Positions 35,006 through 43,570 are shown, counted from the stretch's first letter. The stretch: 64,000 nucleotides of DNA from Gp1-AA133 sp963850425 (GCA_963850425.1 CAWKLF010000003.1:1-64000); one strand, 5' to 3'. A program made the numbers and translations. The notes: generated from the sequence alone by a model not told the origin.

Positions 35006-36467
35006 CGACGACGCAATTCGTTGCGACGCGTGCCCGGTGCTGTGCTACATCAAGCCTGGCCGTTTGGGTGCGTGCGACCGCTATGGCAATCGCGACGGGC
35101 AACTGGTTCGAATCGATCCGCACGTGATCCTTGACCACGCACTCGCGCGTGGGGCATCGGTCGTACCCTTTCTAGGGCGTGAACAAGATTGGGACGGGAA
35201 CATCGTGGGAGCGACACCGCAGACGTTTGTCACCGCCATCGGGGCAGGCACGACCTATCCCGACTACAAACCTGCGCCGTTCATCATTTCCTCCGAGGTC
35301 GAGGGCATCGACATGGTGACCGTGGTTACGGAGGGAATCTTCAGCTACTGCGGCGTGAAGGTGAAGATCGATACCGACCGCCATCTCGGGCCGGAGTGCA
35401 ACCTGGTTCGCGCCAAAGGCGAGCCGGTGGGCCACGTCACCACCAGCGAATACGGTTCGCAAATGTTATCCCTTGGCGGCGTGCGACATCTCACCGGCGG
35501 CAGCCGTCATGAAGGTACCGTCACCTGCGACACGCTGCTGAATCTGAGCAACGGAAAACCGGTGGAGTTGACGGTCGACGAAGGCGTCTCGGTCGTCGTG
35601 CAGGCCGGCAAGGCTCCCGTGATCGACGGCGTTCTTGAAGAGCGCATGCGAGTTGGCTGTGGTTCGGCCACCATCGGGATGTTTGCGAAGCAATGGTTTG
35701 GCAAAGTGGACGAGGTGGTCGTGGTCGACGATCACATCACCGGCGTCCTCTCCGAACACCAAGCGGGCAAGTTGCTGGGCGTGCCGGAGACAGGCATCAA
35801 GATCAAGGGTCGACGTTCCACGCCGGGCAGATATTTTCAGGTAGCCGATCCCGGCACCGCATGGGGCGGCACAAATATCGAGGATCCGCTCACCATTCTC
35901 CAGCCATTCAAGTCGAAAATCGCGTGGACTGGCCTTCGGCTCCTGATGGTGAGCACGACTGGAGAGCATCACGCCTACTTTGAGCTTGACGAGCATTTGC
36001 GCCCGGTACGCTGCCAGCTGTCGCCCGCGCTCACGGAATCCGTCGCGCGCATCAAGGAAAATTGCGAGCCGGCACTGTGCTCGGTCATCTTCATGGGCGG
36101 AGCGGGCGGATCTCTGCGGGCTGGCGTCACCGAGAATCCGGTGCGCCTCACCAATTCCGTCAGACAAGCCTTAACGCGCGTGACCTGTGGCGGCGCGCCC
36201 GTTTATATCTGGCCTGGTGGCGGGATCACGTTTATGGTCGACGTGTGCCGCATGCCCGAGAATGCTTTCGGATATGTCCCGACCCCGGCCCTGGTCGCGC
36301 CCATTGAGTTCACGATGAAGCTGCAGGACTACGCGGACCTCGGCGGCTACATGGATCACGTGCGGCCGTTGCAATCGATCGCTCCCGACGACGGACGGCG
36401 CCATGTGTCGGCGCATACCGAAAATCCCTGGCCGCTGTTCCGGGCCAAGCCGGAGTCCAAGCGTTGA
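34998..36467 (+). CDS. hnr: 6-hydroxynicotinate reductase
   Basis: 489 aa starting GTG, 8-nt overlap with the preceding gene. The protein resembles Eubacterium barkeri Hnr throughout, with an N-terminal Cys cluster (C9, C12, C16, C26 in RCDACPVLC ... GACDRYGN) suited to an Fe-S centre. It is expected to reduce 6-hydroxynicotinate to 1,4,5,6-tetrahydro-6-oxonicotinate using ferredoxin-level electrons. Two sites look like imperfect flavin-attachment motifs, IVGAT near residue 73 and CGSAT near residue 225, which matters because an ApbE-like gene follows. The recognition is from memory of the family; the matching enamidase downstream supports it strongly. Confidence 0.85.
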   Translation: MPDDDAIRCDACPVLCYIKPGRLGACDRYGNRDGQLVRIDPHVILDHALARGASVVPFLGREQDWDGNIVGATPQTFVTAIGAGTTYPDYKPAPFIISSEVEGIDMVTVVTEGIFSYCGVKVKIDTDRHLGPECNLVRAKGEPVGHVTTSEYGSQMLSLGGVRHLTGGSRHEGTVTCDTLLNLSNGKPVELTVDEGVSVVVQAGKAPVIDGVLEERMRVGCGSATIGMFAKQWFGKVDEVVVVDDHITGVLSEHQAGKLLGVPETGIKIKGRRSTPGRYFQVADPGTAWGGTNIEDPLTILQPFKSKIAWTGLRLLMVSTTGEHHAYFELDEHLRPVRCQLSPALTESVARIKENCEPALCSVIFMGGAGGSLRAGVTENPVRLTNSVRQALTRVTCGGAPVYIWPGGGITFMVDVCRMPENAFGYVPTPALVAPIEFTMKLQDYADLGGYMDHVRPLQSIAPDDGRRHVSAHTENPWPLFRAKPESKR

Positions 36468-37360
36468 GAGAGCGCGCCCACATCCGCCTTCTCCCCGATG
36501 GACGCCGGCTCCATCTGCACGACGGACCGATCGACATAGTTCTAGAAGCATTCGGCGCCGTGAGGGAAATCGAAAATGCATACCGCGCCGCCGCGCAGAG
36601 ATTCGTGACCGTGCTGGATGAACTGTGCGAAGAACTCCCGGCCCTGCGAACTGCTGCCGGACCTGGGGCCCCAGAGTTAACAGGCCCAGTCGCGAATCGG
36701 ATGGCAACAGCGGTCGCGCCCTACGCGGTTCGATGGTTTATCACGCCGATGGCAGCCGTGGCGGGCGCCGTAGCCGAAGAGATCCTGTCCGTAATGACGA
36801 CCGCCGCGAGGCTGGAGCGCGCGTACGTAAACGATGGCGGAGACATCGCGCTACACATTGAGCAAGGACACTTCATCGCCGGCATGGTCGATAACCCCGA
36901 GGGCGGGTCTCTTTTCGGATCGGCGGTGCTCGAAGCTACGCAACCAGTCCGTGGCATCGCCACCAGCGGATGGCGCGGACGAAGTTTTTCGCTCGGCATT
37001 GCCGACGCCGTGACCGCTCTGGCGGATCGTGCAGCCACGGCCGACGCCGCCGCCACCATCATCGCGAATGCCGTCGATCTCCCTGGGCATCCCGACGTCA
37101 TCCGCGTGCCCGCGCAGGATCTGGCCCCCGAGAGCGACCTGGGCCAGCGTCTGGTCACCAAAGCAGTCGGAACGTTGACCTCGAGCGAAGTGGGCCGCGC
37201 ACTCGACGCAGGAGAAACCATCGCAAGCGACCTGCTGTCGCAAGGCCTGATTCGGGGCGCCGCATTGCATCTCCAAGGCGAGACGCGTATGGTGGGCGGT
37301 CCGTTGCAGCTGAAGCAAGCGCAAGCGACAACCAGCGATCGGGGACTGGTCCATGCCTGA
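36464..37360 (+). CDS. UPF0280 family (ApbE-like superfamily) protein
   Basis: 298 aa starting TTG, overlapping the reductase stop by 4 nt. Sequence blocks NRMATAVAPYAVRWF, TPMAAVAGAVAEEILSVM, YVNDGGDIALH and GIATSGWRGRSFSLGIADAVTALA match UPF0280 proteins, which share the ApbE (FMN transferase) fold. The Asn/Gly-Gly-Asp block (NDGGDIAL) parallels the metal/FAD-binding region of ApbE. It has no signal peptide, whereas classical ApbE is exported. Its place directly behind the reductase suggests a cofactor-maturation role, but no activity is established for the family. Confidence 0.82.
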   Translation: MRERAHIRLLPDGRRLHLHDGPIDIVLEAFGAVREIENAYRAAAQRFVTVLDELCEELPALRTAAGPGAPELTGPVANRMATAVAPYAVRWFITPMAAVAGAVAEEILSVMTTAARLERAYVNDGGDIALHIEQGHFIAGMVDNPEGGSLFGSAVLEATQPVRGIATSGWRGRSFSLGIADAVTALADRAATADAAATIIANAVDLPGHPDVIRVPAQDLAPESDLGQRLVTKAVGTLTSSEVGRALDAGETIASDLLSQGLIRGAALHLQGETRMVGGPLQLKQAQATTSDRGLVHA

Positions 37361-37937
37361 GGTGGCCGTACGGAAAAAGTTGACGTCGGTGGAAGAAATA
37401 TTCCACGAGTTTGGCCCGGTGGCTGCAATCCCACTCCGCCGCGCCGTCGCGCTCTCGGTCATCCGCAACCCTTATGCAGGCGCATATGTTGCCGACATCG
37501 CCGGTTTCATGGACGACCTGAAGCCCTTAGGCATCGAGATGGCGAGGTCGCTCGTCCGCGTGCTGGGTGGCGACGCGAAGGTCGTCGAGGGTTATGGCAA
37601 AGGCGCAATCGTAGGGAGCGCCGGAGAACTCGAGCACGGGGCGCTGTGGCATGTGCCCGGTGGCTACGCGATGCGCGAGGTGCTGGGCGGCGCCAAGGCA
37701 ATCGTCGCTTCCACCAAGAAGGTCGGCGGCCCCGGCGCCCGCCTGGACGTGCCCATCACGCACATCAACGCGTCTTACGTCCGCAGCCACTTCGATGCCA
37801 TTGAAGTCGGTCTCACGGACGCGCCGCGCGCCGATGAAATCCTGCTTGCGCTGGTGATGACCACCGGCGCACGCATCCACGCGAGAGTGGGCGGGCTGAA
37901 AGCCTCCGAAATTAAAGGAGAAGATGGGCTGCGATGA
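37353..37937 (+). CDS. DUF1185 (amino-acid synthesis family, PF06684) protein, copy 1
   Basis: 194 aa; the ATG overlaps the upstream stop by 8 nt. Blocks ALSVIRNPYAGAYV, EGYGKGAIVGSAGELEHGALWH, LDVPITHINASYVRSHFD and DAPRADEILLALV identify DUF1185, whose solved members have a chorismate-mutase-like fold but no proved reaction. It aligns throughout with the next gene, both ending in KGEDGLR, so the pair arose by duplication. The pair could be a heteromer or act on two related ring or amide intermediates of the pathway. Confidence 0.85.
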   Translation: MPEVAVRKKLTSVEEIFHEFGPVAAIPLRRAVALSVIRNPYAGAYVADIAGFMDDLKPLGIEMARSLVRVLGGDAKVVEGYGKGAIVGSAGELEHGALWHVPGGYAMREVLGGAKAIVASTKKVGGPGARLDVPITHINASYVRSHFDAIEVGLTDAPRADEILLALVMTTGARIHARVGGLKASEIKGEDGLR

Positions 37938-38518
37938 AGGCCAACATCCGCAAGGTCGCGATTTTTCTGGAGGAGACGCAGACTGAAATGGGCCGCGCGG
38001 TGAATCCGCCCACCCGGCGGGTCGCGGCGGTCGCCGTCATCGAGAATCCCTGTGCGGGAAAATATGTGGAAGATCTGTCGGAGTTGATGACGATCGGCGA
38101 GGAACTGGGCGAGTTTCTCACGAAAAAAGCCGTGGCCGCTCTCGGCATCCCCGGCGATAAGGCGGAAAGCTACGGCAAGGCCGCGGCCGTTGGCGAGAAC
38201 GGTGAACTCGAACACGCGGCTGCCATCCTGCATCCAAAGCTGGGCACACCGGTCCGGAAAGTTCTGGGCAAAGGTGCAGCCTTGATTCCGTCTTCCAAGA
38301 AGCGCGGCGGGATGGGAGTTCCGCTCGACATCCCTCTCGGCCACAAGGACGCAGCGTTCGTGCGAAGCCACTTCGATGGAATGGAAGTGCGCATCAACGA
38401 TGCGCCCCGGGCGAATGAAATCATGGTCGCCGTCGCCGTCACCGACAGCGGGCGTCCTTTGCCTCGCGTGGGCGGACTGACGAAGGATCAGATTAAAGGC
38501 GAGGACGGCCTGCGGTAG
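37934..38518 (+). CDS. DUF1185 (amino-acid synthesis family, PF06684) protein, copy 2
   Basis: 194 aa, 4-nt overlap (ATGA) with copy 1. It has the same blocks in diverged form: VAVIENPCAGKYVEDL, ESYGKAAAVGENGELEHAAA, DIPLGHKDAAFVRSHFDGMEV and DAPRANEIMVAV. It lacks copy 1's N-terminal lead (TSVEEIFHEFG) and starts directly with KVAIFLEE. It is the last gene of the coupled plus-strand operon and ends 9 nt before the convergent enamidase stop. Confidence 0.85.
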   Translation: MKANIRKVAIFLEETQTEMGRAVNPPTRRVAAVAVIENPCAGKYVEDLSELMTIGEELGEFLTKKAVAALGIPGDKAESYGKAAAVGENGELEHAAAILHPKLGTPVRKVLGKGAALIPSSKKRGGMGVPLDIPLGHKDAAFVRSHFDGMEVRINDAPRANEIMVAVAVTDSGRPLPRVGGLTKDQIKGEDGLR

Positions 38519-38527
38519 GCGCCTTAC

Positions 38528-39724
38528 TCATTTCACAATCTCCGGCACGCGCGTCGCAGGCGGAGTGTTTCGGCTGCGCTGGATTGCAACGATCCCATCA
38601 ATCATCACCATGCCGATACCCGGCAAGTCGCCAGCTTGAATGCTTTTCAGCAGGGTCGAGCCCGCCGAGTGCTGCGCCTTGTCCATGAAGGCAAAGGTCG
38701 CATCCCTGCCTGGGGCGATCAAACCGCAGTTCAGATTACGGATCTTCGCGGTATTCCCTGTGGCAAAGCAAATGGCAACCTCCGCGGGAACATTTCCCAT
38801 CGACGACAAAAGCGCGAGCAAGCGAACAATCCCCAAAGGCTGCACACCCGAACCGGCTGGCGAGTCCGTGCCAAGAATCACCCGATGATGTTGCTTGAGT
38901 TCCGAAGCAGTGCGTAGCGCCAACAGTGCCGCACGCTCGTTGCCGTTGTGAACGATCTCGATGGCGCGCGAAGACTTCTCGCATAGAGCCGTGATCTGAT
39001 CATCGGGCAGGGCGGTGTGGCCTCCGTTGATGTGCCCGATCACATCTGCATCCGCGGCGAGAACGATGTCTTTGTCAATCAAACTCGACCCTGGAATCGA
39101 TGGCCCTCCGGTGTGAATGGTGCTCTGGATGCCGTGTTTGCGTGCCCACGCGACCATTTCGCGCGCAGTCGATCCATCCTTCACGCTTCCCAGCCCCACT
39201 TCTCCCAGCATGGTGACGCCCGCGGCGGCCAGATCCCTGAAATCCTCTTCCACCATTCCCTGCTCGATCACGGGAGCTCCGGCGTGGATCCGGACGCCAC
39301 CCGGGCGGAAGGCCTGAAAGGCACGCTGGGCGAAAATCGCCATGGCCTTGAGGCCAACGATATCTTTCGGGCGCCCGGGGGTGTGCACCTCGCCGGCAGA
39401 GATCATCGACGTGACGCCGCCGTGTAGATAGCTGTCAATCCACCCGAGTTGATTCTGTCGTGGGGTCCAATCGCCGGCTACGGGGTGCACATGGCTGTCG
39501 ATCAAACCGGGTGCAACGGCGGTTCCCTTCGCATCGATCACCAGTGCCGCACCTTCGCCGTCGACATCTTTTTCTTTGCCGATTGCGGTAATTTTCCCGT
39601 CCACCGTCACGATCGTATCGGCATCGAGTATCGGCTGCGCGAGGTCGCCACTCAGCAACAGCCCGATGTTTCGAATTACCACACGAGTTTGCGTTTTTGC
39701 TCTTGAAGACTCTTCCTGAGCCAT
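38528..39724 (-). CDS. ena: Enamidase (1,4,5,6-tetrahydro-6-oxonicotinate amidohydrolase)
   Basis: 398 aa from the ATG at 39724, with AGGAG 11 nt upstream; a GTG at 39736 is possible. It resembles E. barkeri enamidase from end to end: IRNIGLLLSGD, DADTIVTVDGKI, LHGGVTSMISAGEVHTPGRPKD, GEVGLGSVKD, HTGGPSIPGSS, HINGGHTA and a C-terminal SRNTPPATR. Metal ligands of the amidohydrolase barrel are visible: DSHVHP, the Glu of GEVGLG, IHTGG, GHINGG and GTDSPAG. It opens the reduced ring to 2-formylglutarate and ammonia. It is convergent to the operon that makes its substrate. Confidence 0.9.
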   Translation of the reverse strand: MAQEESSRAKTQTRVVIRNIGLLLSGDLAQPILDADTIVTVDGKITAIGKEKDVDGEGAALVIDAKGTAVAPGLIDSHVHPVAGDWTPRQNQLGWIDSYLHGGVTSMISAGEVHTPGRPKDIVGLKAMAIFAQRAFQAFRPGGVRIHAGAPVIEQGMVEEDFRDLAAAGVTMLGEVGLGSVKDGSTAREMVAWARKHGIQSTIHTGGPSIPGSSLIDKDIVLAADADVIGHINGGHTALPDDQITALCEKSSRAIEIVHNGNERAALLALRTASELKQHHRVILGTDSPAGSGVQPLGIVRLLALLSSMGNVPAEVAICFATGNTAKIRNLNCGLIAPGRDATFAFMDKAQHSAGSTLLKSIQAGDLPGIGMVMIDGIVAIQRSRNTPPATRVPEIVK

Positions 39725-39772
39725 TTTACGGTTCACTCCTGTTCCAACCCTGCGGCAATTTGGGCCGGTCCC

Positions 39773-39800
39773 TTGTCACCCCGGAACGAAGCTGTATAAG
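39773..39800 (+). promoter_or_regulatory. Sigma70-like promoter for the nicotinamidase-like gene
   Basis: TTGTCA at 39773-39778 and TATAAG at 39795-39800 with a 16-nt spacer, ending 42 nt before the ATG at 39842. It lies in the divergent gap between the enamidase and the cysteine hydrolase. Confidence 0.45.
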
Positions 39801-39841
39801 CTGGTTTCAGACTCAACGAGTGCTGCATGAACGGAGATGGC

Positions 39842-40459
39842 ATGGTACCTCTGGACGTGGTTTTGTGGGAAGTGGACACGCAAGCCGACTTCATGTTGCC
39901 GGGCGGGAATCTCTATGTTCCCGGCGCCGAAAAGCTTCTTCCGAAAATACAGAAGCTCACCGACGCCGCCCGGAGGAGCCACGCATTTCTGGTCTCGCAC
40001 GGCTGCTTTCATTCGCCGGATGATCCCGAGTTTCAGACCTTCCCTCCGCATTGCGTGAAAGGCACCAAGGGCAGCGAGTTTGTGGGCGAGGCCCTGACCG
40101 ATGATGTGGCGCGGGTGCCCAACAAAACCGGCGAACTCCCTGCTGACCTACTAAAGCACAAGCAGGTTTTGCTGGAGAAACAGACGCTCGACATCTTCGA
40201 AAGCAGCCACGCTCACACACTGGTCTCTCAATTCCCGAAGGACGCCGAGTTCCTGGTCTTCGGGGTCGTCACGGAATATTGCGTCCGGCTGGCCGCAAAA
40301 GGGCTGCTCGAGCGTGGGCGGAAGGTTTCCGTGATCCACGATGCCATCGAGACGCTAGATCCCGAAGCTGGACGTAAGACTCTGGCGGAACTTCAGCAGC
40401 TAGGGGCGACTCTGATTAGCACGGAAGAGGCGCTGGCGAAGATTAATCGACGCGCCTGA
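39842..40459 (+). CDS. Cysteine hydrolase, isochorismatase/nicotinamidase-like
   Basis: 205 aa from the ATG at 39842 (GGAG 6 nt upstream); the ATG at 39827 is an alternative. The catalytic triad of the superfamily is visible: Asp in VDTQADFM, Lys in LLEKQTLD and Cys in VVTEYCVR. The block TFPPHCVKGTKGSEF resembles the metal-site PPHC region of nicotinamidase rather than isochorismatase. Nicotinamidase converts nicotinamide to nicotinate and ammonia, which would feed the operon at 31364-38518. Placement beside enamidase supports that assignment, though other amides are possible. Confidence 0.75.
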   Translation: MVPLDVVLWEVDTQADFMLPGGNLYVPGAEKLLPKIQKLTDAARRSHAFLVSHGCFHSPDDPEFQTFPPHCVKGTKGSEFVGEALTDDVARVPNKTGELPADLLKHKQVLLEKQTLDIFESSHAHTLVSQFPKDAEFLVFGVVTEYCVRLAAKGLLERGRKVSVIHDAIETLDPEAGRKTLAELQQLGATLISTEEALAKINRRA

Positions 40460-40526
40460 GAACGTCCTAGCCCCGCGAGATCCTCTCCAGGACAAACTTC
40501 CTTGCGAAGCTTGGCTTGGTCCACGT

Positions 40527-41111
40527 ATGATGCAGCGGTTTATGGCTACGAAAAGCACGTCTCCCAAGTCCGGGCTACGCCAGAAGGCACAGCTCATGTC
40601 CGCCTCCGAAATCGAGCGCACATTAGTGCGCCTGGCCCACGAAATCGTCGAGAAAAATGGCGGCGTGGAAGGTCTCGGCCTGGTCGGCATTCGCCGGCGG
40701 GGTGTTCCCATCGCCGAGCGGCTCGGAAAGATCATGCAGCGCATGGAAAACGTGCCGATTCCTGTCGGGACGCTGGACATCACTTTTTACCGCGACGACC
40801 TCTCTACCCTCGGGCCCAAGCCGGTGGTGCAGAAATCGGAGATCGGCTTCGACATCAAGGATAAGAACATCGTTCTGGTCGACGACGTTCTTTTCACTGG
40901 GCGCACCATACGGGCCGCCCTTGACGCGCTGTTTTCCCACGGCCGTCCTCGACGGGTGCAGCTTTGCACTCTCATCGATCGCGGGCACCGAGAGTTGCCC
41001 ATTGAAGCAGCTTTCGTCGGCCGGCTGGTGCAGACGACCATGAACGAGGTCATCGAGGTCAAACTGACTGAGGTCGATAACGCTGAAAAAGTTCTGCTGA
41101 TGGAAAAATAG
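40527..41111 (+). CDS. pyrR: PyrR bifunctional pyrimidine operon regulator / uracil phosphoribosyltransferase
   Basis: 194 aa from the ATG at 40527; ATGs at 40542 and 40596 are in frame, but PyrR homology includes the KAQLMSASEIERTL strand, so a start upstream of 40596 is favoured. The PRPP-binding motif IVLVDDVLFTGRTIRAAL and the RRRGVPIAERL, DITFYRDDL and LIDRGHRELP blocks are typical. The protein binds pyr mRNA in response to UMP and can convert uracil plus PRPP to UMP. No pyrB or pyrC follows. Here it may mainly salvage uracil released by the phosphorylase and hydrolases. Confidence 0.9.
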   Translation: MMQRFMATKSTSPKSGLRQKAQLMSASEIERTLVRLAHEIVEKNGGVEGLGLVGIRRRGVPIAERLGKIMQRMENVPIPVGTLDITFYRDDLSTLGPKPVVQKSEIGFDIKDKNIVLVDDVLFTGRTIRAALDALFSHGRPRRVQLCTLIDRGHRELPIEAAFVGRLVQTTMNEVIEVKLTEVDNAEKVLLMEK

Positions 41112-41216
41112 CGACTGCGCCTCTGTGGGAAGCTTGACTCCGGTCATTTGGTTGCTTCCGCTTTTCTCCCGCAAATTCTTTGCAATTCTCGCCGCCATCC
41201 CATTAATCTCGTCGGC

Positions 41217-42707
41217 ATGAATTTCCCTTCTTTCAGGATTGGCCCTCTTTCGCTGCTGGTTCTTTTTCTTGGTGGTCAAACCATGTGGTCGCAAGCCGGG
41301 CCAAAGACCGTCGCTACGGCGAAAGGCCCATTGGCAGCCCATGGGTCCGCGCCGACCGCTGAAGCATCCAGCAGCAGAGAAAAAGTTGACTTGCTCGTCA
41401 CTGGGGGGCTGATCGTAACCATGAACGGGCCGCGCACGACTTACGATGACGGCGCGCTCGCCATCAAAGGCGATTCCATTGTCGCGGTTGGTCCCCGGGC
41501 CGAGATTGAAGCGAAATACGCACCAGCTGAAACCCTCCGCGCAAGTGGCAAACTGATCCTTCCCGGTCTCATCAACGGCCACACGCACGTCCCCATGACG
41601 CTTTTCCGCGGCCTGCACGACGATGTCACGCTCGACGACTGGCTGCGCAAATACATCTTCCCGGCCGAAGCCAATAACGTCACCGAAGAATTCGTGCGCT
41701 GGGGAACGAGGCTGGCAGCGGCAGAGCAAATCCGGGCGGGGGTCACGACTTTCGCTGACATGTACTACTTCGAAGATGCGGTTGCCGAGGAGACCAAGGC
41801 GGCCGGCATGCGAGGTGTGCTGGGCGAAACTTTCATCGACTTTCCCGCCCCCGACAACAAGAATGAAGCCGCCATGCTCAGCTACACCGAAGCCTTCCTG
41901 AAGAAGTGGCAAGGCGATCCACTGATTCACGCTTCGGTCGCGCCCCATTCCATCTACACGTGTTCGAAGAAGACGCTCGAGGATACATCCGCCCTGGCCC
42001 GCAAATATCACGCGCCAATCCTGATTCACGTCTCCGAGATGAAGAAGGAATGGGAAGACTCTCAGAAGCAGAACGGCATGTCACCCGTACAGTATCTGGA
42101 AAAAGTCGGGTTGCTCGGACCAGACGTCCTGGCGGCGCATTGCATCTTCGTGGATGCCGCCGATCGCAAGACTCTGGCCGACCGGCACGTGGGCTGCGTG
42201 CATAATCCATCCAGCAACATGATGCTCGCGAGTGGCGTCTCGCCCGTCCCCGAAATGCGCGCTGCGGGAATCGCGGTTGGACTGGGAACCGATGGCCCGG
42301 CGGGCAGCAACAATGATCTTGATCTGATGGAGGAAATGGATCTCGCCGCCAAGCTGGCAAAGATCACCAAGGGAGATCCCCTGGCCCTGAATGCCAAGGC
42401 CGTTGTGGAAATGGGGACCATCGACGGCGCGCGGGCGCTGCACATGGAAAAACAAATCGGATCGCTGGAGCCTGGGAAAAAGGCGGACCTGATCCTAATC
42501 GATCTCGACAAACCAAATGCGGTTCCAATGTACGACGTTTACGCCCAAATTGCCTACGCTTTGAAGGGCAGCGACGTGGAAACCGTGATCATCGGAGGCC
42601 GGATTGTAATGCGGGATCAGAAGCTGCTCACGGTGAATGAAGCCGAGGCAATCACCAAGGCGAACAAATACAAAACAAAGATCGCCGCGTCGCTGGGCAT
42701 GCAGTAG
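41217..42707 (+). CDS. Exported adenosine/MTA/SAH-deaminase-like amidohydrolase
   Basis: 496 aa from the ATG at 41217, the start of a signal peptide (hydrophobic LSLLVLFLGG, then WSQA). The rest is a TrzA/MtaD-type metal-dependent deaminase: LLVTGGLIVTMN, HxH in NGHTHVPMTLFRGLHDD, GVTTFADMYYF, HVSEMKKE, AAHCIFV, HNPSSNMMLASG and GTDGPAGSNNDLD. Relatives deaminate adenosine, 5'-methylthioadenosine or S-adenosylhomocysteine. The export signal is unusual for the family and agrees with the exported nucleoside hydrolases of this window. The substrate cannot be fixed by eye. Confidence 0.83.
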   Translation: MNFPSFRIGPLSLLVLFLGGQTMWSQAGPKTVATAKGPLAAHGSAPTAEASSSREKVDLLVTGGLIVTMNGPRTTYDDGALAIKGDSIVAVGPRAEIEAKYAPAETLRASGKLILPGLINGHTHVPMTLFRGLHDDVTLDDWLRKYIFPAEANNVTEEFVRWGTRLAAAEQIRAGVTTFADMYYFEDAVAEETKAAGMRGVLGETFIDFPAPDNKNEAAMLSYTEAFLKKWQGDPLIHASVAPHSIYTCSKKTLEDTSALARKYHAPILIHVSEMKKEWEDSQKQNGMSPVQYLEKVGLLGPDVLAAHCIFVDAADRKTLADRHVGCVHNPSSNMMLASGVSPVPEMRAAGIAVGLGTDGPAGSNNDLDLMEEMDLAAKLAKITKGDPLALNAKAVVEMGTIDGARALHMEKQIGSLEPGKKADLILIDLDKPNAVPMYDVYAQIAYALKGSDVETVIIGGRIVMRDQKLLTVNEAEAITKANKYKTKIAASLGMQ

Positions 42708-42709
42708 TG

Positions 42710-43441
42710 TCAATCCCGCGACCGGATCTTCCACTGAATCTGCCGCAGCATCCCCAGCAGAAGTTCGCCGTCTGCGCCTTGAAGGTTTAGCCTTCGTATC
42801 AATCTGCGGATTTTTGCCCGGGTCGCCTCGGAAGCTCCTTTTTCCAGATACCCGCTGGCGCTCAACGTTTCCAACAGCGTTGTAGTCAGCCGCTCCAGTT
42901 CGGCCGCCTTGGCGGCAACTGGCTTTGCGGTCCCAGCCATGATCTTTCCGCTGCGAATCATTTCGTAGAGACAGACCGCCACAGCCTGCCCAAGGTTCAT
43001 CGAAGGATGCCCTTCCCGCGTCGGTATGTGCATCAGCCAATGACAGTGGCTGAGGTCCTCGTTGGAGAGCCCAACCTTCTCCGACCCGAAAAGCAGCGCG
43101 ACGCGACGTGATGCCATTGCCTTCCGAATACGTCGAACACCGTCTTCTAAACGGTAGAGTGGCTGATGCCGTTGTCGATTCCGCAGCGTCGTCGTCCCCA
43201 CAACCAAAGCACAGTCCGCAACCGCCTGGGCCACCGTCGAATACTCTTCCGCATTTTTCATCACCTTGGAAGCGCCAACCGCGGAGCGAGCTTCCCGGAA
43301 AGCCAGCGCATAGGGATTCACCACGTGCAAATGAAGAAATCCGAAGTTGCTCATAGCGCGCGCAGCCGCGCCGAGATTCAGAGGATTGCGGGTGGCCACC
43401 AGAACCACGCGCAACTTATCGAGTTCGGCTGAGCGGGGCAA
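42710..43441 (-). CDS. trmJ: tRNA/rRNA methyltransferase, SPOUT family (TrmJ-like)
   Basis: 243 aa. N-terminal SPOUT domain with LVATRNPLNLGAAARAMSNFG, the knot motifs LLFGSEKVGLSNEDL and HPSMNLGQAVAVCLYEM typical of TrmJ/SpoU. TrmJ makes 2'-O-methylation at tRNA position 32 using S-adenosylmethionine. A C-terminal helical extension (about residues 165-243) matches TrmJ. The stop is 2 nt beyond the amidohydrolase stop, so the genes converge. Confidence 0.85.
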   Translation of the reverse strand: MPRSAELDKLRVVLVATRNPLNLGAAARAMSNFGFLHLHVVNPYALAFREARSAVGASKVMKNAEEYSTVAQAVADCALVVGTTTLRNRQRHQPLYRLEDGVRRIRKAMASRRVALLFGSEKVGLSNEDLSHCHWLMHIPTREGHPSMNLGQAVAVCLYEMIRSGKIMAGTAKPVAAKAAELERLTTTLLETLSASGYLEKGASEATRAKIRRLIRRLNLQGADGELLLGMLRQIQWKIRSRD

Positions 43442-43570
43442 GGCCCCTATTCTACGACGCGCGGAAAAGCAATTTCGAAACCCGATGTGTTAACGTGGCG
43501 AGTCCCAACGTCTAAGCAGTAACAATTGCGCGCCAGTATCGCGAGCGCGAAGAATGCAATTTCAAACACA

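Noticed and set aside
40527..42707. pyrR-pyrB-pyrC pyrimidine biosynthesis operon
   Set aside because: The gene after pyrR is a TrzA/MtaD-type deaminase with a signal peptide, not dihydroorotase or aspartate carbamoyltransferase.
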